Source of the DNA: an uncultured Lachnospiraceae bacterium | Lineage (GTDB): Bacteria > Bacillota > Clostridia > Lachnospirales > Lachnospiraceae | DNA: 64,000 bases | Direction: 5' to 3' | Assembly: GCA_902788555.1 (NCBI GenBank) | Contig: CADAKQ010000008.1 | Location: 17,552-81,551 of the forward strand | Shown here: one piece after another, positions 59,782 to 64,000 of the stretch | Layout: every line of letters starts with the position of its first letter | How positions within the stretch are numbered: the stretch's first letter is position 1 | Notes under the pieces: generated by a model | Seen by the model: the letters and a program-made list of their open reading frames with translations, nothing else | The model's database searches: none | Told to the model about the DNA's origin: nothing | Made by a program: the position numbers and the translations under genes

Positions 59782-62700
59782 ATGTCAGCTTTTAATAATG
59801 ATGTAATGCAGGATCAGGCTATAAGCTTTGATGCCATAAAGATAGGACTTGCATCTCCTGAGAAAATCAGAGAGTGGTCAAGAGGCGAAGTATTGAAGCC
59901 GGAGACAATAAACTACAGAACTCTTAAGCCGGAAAAGGACGGACTTTTTTGTGAAAGAATTTTTGGACCAAGTAAGGATTGGGAGTGTCATTGCGGAAAA
60001 TATAAAAAGATACGTTTTAAAGGCGTAATCTGCGACAGATGTGGTGTTGAGGTTACAAAAGCTGCCGTAAGACGTGAGCGTATGGGACATATTGAGCTCG
60101 CTGCACCGGTATCACACATTTGGTATTTTAAAGGTATTCCAAGTCGTATGGGACTTATGCTTGACATATCTCCAAGACTTCTTGAAAAAGTACTTTATTT
60201 TGCTTCATATATAGTTCTTGACCCGGGTGAGACACCTCTTGAATATAAGGCTATATTAAATGAACAGGAATTCCGTAAGGCAGAAGAGGATTATGGCAAT
60301 AAATTCCGTGTAGGTATGGGAGCAGAGGCCATAAAGGAACTTCTTGCAGCAGTAGATCTTGACAAGGAATCACAGGAATTAAGAGATGAGCTTGATGGTG
60401 CTTCAGGACAGAAGAGAGCCAGAATTATCAAAAGACTTGAGGTAATTGAGGCATTCAGAAGTTCTAACAACAAGCCGGAATGGATGATTCTTGACGTAAT
60501 TCCTGTTATCCCTCCGGATATAAGACCTATGGTTCAGCTTGACGGTGGAAGATTTGCAACTTCTGATTTAAATGATTTATACAGAAGAATTATAAATCGT
60601 AATAACAGACTTAAGAGACTTCTTGAGCTTGGTGCTCCTGACATTATCGTTCGTAACGAAAAGAGAATGCTTCAGGAGGCAGTGGATGCACTTATAGATA
60701 ATGGAAGACGAGGACGTGCTGTAACAGGTCCCGGTAACAGAGCACTTAAGTCACTTTCAGATATGCTTAAGGGTAAGCAGGGACGTTTCCGTCAGAATCT
60801 TCTTGGAAAGCGTGTTGACTATTCAGGACGTTCGGTTATCGTAGTCGGACCTGAGCTCAAAATATATCAGTGTGGTCTTCCTAAGGAAATGGCTATTGAA
60901 TTATTTAAGCCGTTTGTTATGAAGGAGTTAGTAAGTGCCGACAAGGCTAATAATATTAAAGCAGCAAAGAAAAAGGTTGAAAGACTTGAGCCTGAGGTTT
61001 GGGATGTGCTTGAAAAGGTAATTAAGGAACATCCGGTTATGCTTAACCGTGCTCCTACACTTCACAGACTCGGTATTCAGGCATTTGAGCCAATTCTTGT
61101 TGAAGGTAAGGCTATAAAGCTTCATCCGCTTGTATGTACAGCGTACAATGCCGACTTTGATGGTGACCAGATGGCAGTTCACCTTCCTCTTTCAGTTGAA
61201 GCACAGGCTGAGTGCAGATTCCTTTTGCTCTCACCTAATAACCTGCTTAAGCCTTCAGATGGTGGCCCTGTTGCCGTTCCTTCACAGGATATGGTACTTG
61301 GTATCTATTATCTTACAATGGAAAAGTATGCAGAACTTTCAGAGGAAGAATTAAAAGACGCCAATATAGTTAAAGAATATAAGTCAAAAGATGAAAGCAA
61401 GAATATAAAGAGTCTTATCAAGGATTGTGAAGAGGGAACTGTTGAACTTAATGATTTCGTTAAGGTTAAGGTTGTTTCAAAGATGTCCAAGGATAAGCAA
61501 ACAGTATTTTATAAGGATATTGTAAGCACAGCAAGAAACTTTATCGGACCTATGTTTAAGAGTACAAACCGTGCACTTTTGGCATATGAAAATGGTAAGA
61601 TAACATTACACCAGAAGATAAAGGTTGAAAGATCCATAGTTACACCGGAAGGCGAAAAGATAACAAAACTTATAGATTGTACACTCGGAAGACTCATATT
61701 CAATGAGATCATTCCTCAGGATCTTGGCTTTGTTGACAGAACCAATCCGGAGGATATTCTTGAGCCGGAAATCAACTTCCATGTTGGTAAGAAGGACTTA
61801 AAGAAGATTCTTGATAAGTGTATCAATATTCACGGTGCGACCAAGACTGCCGAAGTACTTGATGATATCAAGGCTATGGGATATAAGTTCTCAACAAGAG
61901 GAGCTATTACAGTTTCCATATCGGATATGACAGTACCTGCAGCCAAGAAGGAAATTCTTGAGGAAGCACAGAAAGTTGTTGACAGACTCAATAAGACATA
62001 TTCAAGAGGTCTTTTGACTGATGAAGAAAGATATAAGGCAGTTGTTAAGGTTTGGGAAGAAGCTGATAAGAAGCTTACAAAGGCACTTCTTGACGGACTT
62101 GACAAGTATAATAATATCTACATGATGGCTGACTCAGGTGCCCGTGGTTCTGACCAGCAGATTAAACAGCTTGCAGGTATGCGTGGACTTATGGCAGATA
62201 CTACAGGACGTACTATTGAGCTCCCTATCAAGTCAAACTTCCGTGAAGGTCTTGACGTTTTGGAATACTTTATATCTGCACATGGTGCACGTAAAGGCCT
62301 TTCTGATACTGCACTTCGTACAGCAGACTCAGGTTACCTTACACGTCGTCTTGTCGACGTTTCACAGGATCTTATCATCAGGGAAGTTGATTGCTGTGAG
62401 GAATCAGATGAGAAGCCGGGTATGTATGTAAAGGCTATCTATAACGGCAATGAAGTTATAGAAAAGTTTGAGGATAGAATAACAGGTCGTTATGCCGCAG
62501 AAAGCGTATTTGATAAAGATGGCAATATGATTGTTAAGAAGAATCATATGATCACTCCTAAGAGAGCGGCCCAAATTATCAAAAATGGTGTAGATGAAGA
62601 TGGAGTTCCTTTCTTTGATGCAGAAGAAGGAAAGGTAAGAAGAGATGCTAAACTTAAAATTAGAACGATTCTTACATGTAAGTCACATCTTGGAATATGT

Positions 62701-63741
62701 TCTAAGTGTTATGGAGCTAACATGGCAACAGGACAGCCGGTACAGGTTGGTGAGGCTGTCGGTATCATAGCAGCTCAGTCAATCGGTGAGCCGGGTACAC
62801 AGCTTACAATGCGTACCTTCCATACAGGTGGTGTTGCCGGTGATGATATAACTCAGGGTCTTCCTAGAGTAGAGGAGCTTTTTGAGGCAAGAAAACCAAA
62901 GGGACTTGCTATTATAGCTGAGTTCGGTGGCGAGGTTGAGATTAGAGAAACCAAGAAGAAGCGTGAGGTTGTTATAACTAATAAGGAAACCGGTGAGTCA
63001 AAGGCATATCTAATTCCTTATGGCTCAAGAACCAAGGTTGTAGACGGTCAGATACTTGAAGCCGGTGATGAGCTTACTGAGGGTTCTGTTAATCCGCATG
63101 ATATTCTTAAGATTAAGGGTATACGTTCCGTACAGGACTACATGATTCGTGAAGTTCAGAAGGTTTACAGACTTCAGGGTGTTGATATCAACGATAAGCA
63201 TATCGAGGTTATCGTAAGACAGATGCTTAAGAAGGTTAGAATCGAAGAAAGTGGAGACACCGAATATCTTCCGGGTACTCTTGTTGATGTACTTGATTAT
63301 GCGGAAATCAATGAGATGCTTGAGGAAGAGGGTAAAAAACCTGCTGTAGGTACACAGGTTATGCTTGGTATAACCAAGGCTTCACTTGCAACCAACTCAT
63401 TCCTCTCAGCAGCTTCCTTCCAGGAGACTACAAAGGTTCTTACTGATGCTGCCATAAAGGGTAAGGTTGATCCTCTTATCGGACTTAAGGAAAATGTTCT
63501 TATCGGTAAGCTTATTCCTGCCGGTACCGGTATGAAGAGATATAGAAGTGTTCAGCTTGATACAGGTAAGAGAGAACAGGCTTTTGCTGATGTTGAAGAC
63601 GAGGCTTACGGATATGAGGACGAAGGCGAAGAGGAAGAAGCATACGCAGAAACTGATGGCGAAGAGGTTGATGTCGAAAATGCTGATACTGAAGAAGCAG
63701 TTGAAGCAGTTGAAGATGAAACCGCAGCTACTGAAGAATAA
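59782..63741 (+). CDS. rpoC: DNA-directed RNA polymerase subunit beta'
   Basis: The 1319-residue beta' subunit carries the catalytic site: [16 protein letters not shown] with the Mg-binding aspartates is near residue 455. The zinc motif near the N terminus has [20 protein letters not shown], the trigger-loop region is near [13 protein letters not shown], and the second Cys cluster is [21 protein letters not shown] precedes ATG 59782. As in rpoB, the last 50 residues form a Glu/Asp-rich tail. Confidence 0.98.
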   Translation: MSAFNNDVMQDQAISFDAIKIGLASPEKIREWSRGEVLKPETINYRTLKPEKDGLFCERIFGPSKDWECHCGKYKKIRFKGVICDRCGVEVTKAAVRRERMGHIELAAPVSHIWYFKGIPSRMGLMLDISPRLLEKVLYFASYIVLDPGETPLEYKAILNEQEFRKAEEDYGNKFRVGMGAEAIKELLAAVDLDKESQELRDELDGASGQKRARIIKRLEVIEAFRSSNNKPEWMILDVIPVIPPDIRPMVQLDGGRFATSDLNDLYRRIINRNNRLKRLLELGAPDIIVRNEKRMLQEAVDALIDNGRRGRAVTGPGNRALKSLSDMLKGKQGRFRQNLLGKRVDYSGRSVIVVGPELKIYQCGLPKEMAIELFKPFVMKELVSADKANNIKAAKKKVERLEPEVWDVLEKVIKEHPVMLNRAPTLHRLGIQAFEPILVEGKAIKLHPLVCTAYNADFDGDQMAVHLPLSVEAQAECRFLLLSPNNLLKPSDGGPVAVPSQDMVLGIYYLTMEKYAELSEEELKDANIVKEYKSKDESKNIKSLIKDCEEGTVELNDFVKVKVVSKMSKDKQTVFYKDIVSTARNFIGPMFKSTNRALLAYENGKITLHQKIKVERSIVTPEGEKITKLIDCTLGRLIFNEIIPQDLGFVDRTNPEDILEPEINFHVGKKDLKKILDKCINIHGATKTAEVLDDIKAMGYKFSTRGAITVSISDMTVPAAKKEILEEAQKVVDRLNKTYSRGLLTDEERYKAVVKVWEEADKKLTKALLDGLDKYNNIYMMADSGARGSDQQIKQLAGMRGLMADTTGRTIELPIKSNFREGLDVLEYFISAHGARKGLSDTALRTADSGYLTRRLVDVSQDLIIREVDCCEESDEKPGMYVKAIYNGNEVIEKFEDRITGRYAAESVFDKDGNMIVKKNHMITPKRAAQIIKNGVDEDGVPFFDAEEGKVRRDAKLKIRTILTCKSHLGICSKCYGANMATGQPVQVGEAVGIIAAQSIGEPGTQLTMRTFHTGGVAGDDITQGLPRVEELFEARKPKGLAIIAEFGGEVEIRETKKKREVVITNKETGESKAYLIPYGSRTKVVDGQILEAGDELTEGSVNPHDILKIKGIRSVQDYMIREVQKVYRLQGVDINDKHIEVIVRQMLKKVRIEESGDTEYLPGTLVDVLDYAEINEMLEEEGKKPAVGTQVMLGITKASLATNSFLSAASFQETTKVLTDAAIKGKVDPLIGLKENVLIGKLIPAGTGMKRYRSVQLDTGKREQAFADVEDEAYGYEDEGEEEEAYAETDGEEVDVENADTEEAVEAVEDETAATEE

Positions 63742-63869
63742 GATGATTTAGTTATATATGTAATAAAAAAGATGCATGTGTTTCATGTTCTAAAGGATAA
63801 TTCTAGGACACACAATAATTTATCAATACAACCGGCTTATCTGTAATAAAAACTAAAGGACGAAAAGCT

Positions 63870-64000
63870 ATGAAACTTATATATGCTACATATAACCAGT
63901 GCTGCAATAGTATAGATATAACCACTTTTGATAATATGCTTCTTCGCATAGATTGTAGTAAGGCGGAGGACGGATTGAAGATCACACCAAATTCACAGTG
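63870..64000 (+). CDS. Start of a small gene, DUF6061-like (3' end off the window)
   Basis: ATG 63870, after AAAGGA, opens a frame that runs to the right edge: MKLIYATYNQCCNSIDITTF then DNMLLRIDCSKAEDG. The pattern (MKL, a short strand with D or N, then a second strand ending in ID followed by an A-E-rich loop) resembles DUF6061 proteins of Clostridia. Only 43 residues are visible. Confidence 0.5.
   Translation, partial: MKLIYATYNQCCNSIDITTFDNMLLRIDCSKAEDGLKITPNSQ

Overview
The window looks like about 64 kb of chromosome from a low-GC Clostridia, most likely a Lachnospiraceae gut bacterium. The basis is AT-rich codon use, strong Shine-Dalgarno (SD) sites, TTGACA/TATAAT-type promoters, a Gram-positive-type 6S RNA, a ribosomal L10 leader, a DUF4250 protein, a TPSTGD-type sorting signal and very acidic RNA polymerase tails. 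I cannot name the species.

Layout. 1-4.1 kb is accessory DNA: the right end of an element integrated in a tRNA gene (tyrosine integrase plus a displaced 3' tRNA end), an AlbA_2/HATPase regulator preceded by 22-bp repeats, and decayed small genes. 4.2-18.6 kb is core: 6S RNA, a SpoIID-like protein, a YihY/BrkB protein, glyA, ftsH, a YfbR-type nucleotidase, a DUF4143 ATPase, an AI-2E-family transporter, a CbiE/CbiT-like protein with DUF4250, and leuS. 18.6-19.2 kb is a gene-free array of three unrelated tandem hairpin families. 19.3-31.3 kb is mixed small genes: a second AI-2E-family protein, a GNAT fragment, a SUKH protein, a DNA glycosylase, a lipoprotein, DUF362, TetR plus a CPBP protease, a PNPOx-like flavoprotein, a chimeric GH3 lipoprotein and an SGNH hydrolase. 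31.4-39.5 kb is a surface module: ECF sigma factor, membrane anti-sigma candidate, a 1566-residue wall-anchored adhesin and a VWA lipoprotein. 39.7-47.7 kb is a small HTH protein, an M13 metallopeptidase lipoprotein, an ABC permease and ATPase, and a LytTR/GHKL two-component pair. 47.9-54.4 kb holds two GH13 enzymes, a YerC-like regulator, a calcium-binding-type protein behind a structured SD-sequestering leader, a nuclease and an amidase with a SPOR domain. 54.4-63.7 kb is the rplJL-rpoBC block. The start of a small gene runs off the right edge.

Most distinctive signals: (1) a dispersed palindrome family, seen five or six times just after stop codons, with a shared core (GCATAGC...TTAACGC) nested in long outer arms that differ at every locus; (2) the tandem hairpin array after leuS, with compensatory base changes; (3) a 97-nt three-way-junction leader that pairs 12 of 12 bases over the SD of the gene at 49805; (4) a GH3 lipoprotein whose start has been replaced by the first 32 residues of a flavodoxin/FMN-reductase-like gene; (5) an orphan CbiE/CbiT-like protein with a degenerate SAM motif.
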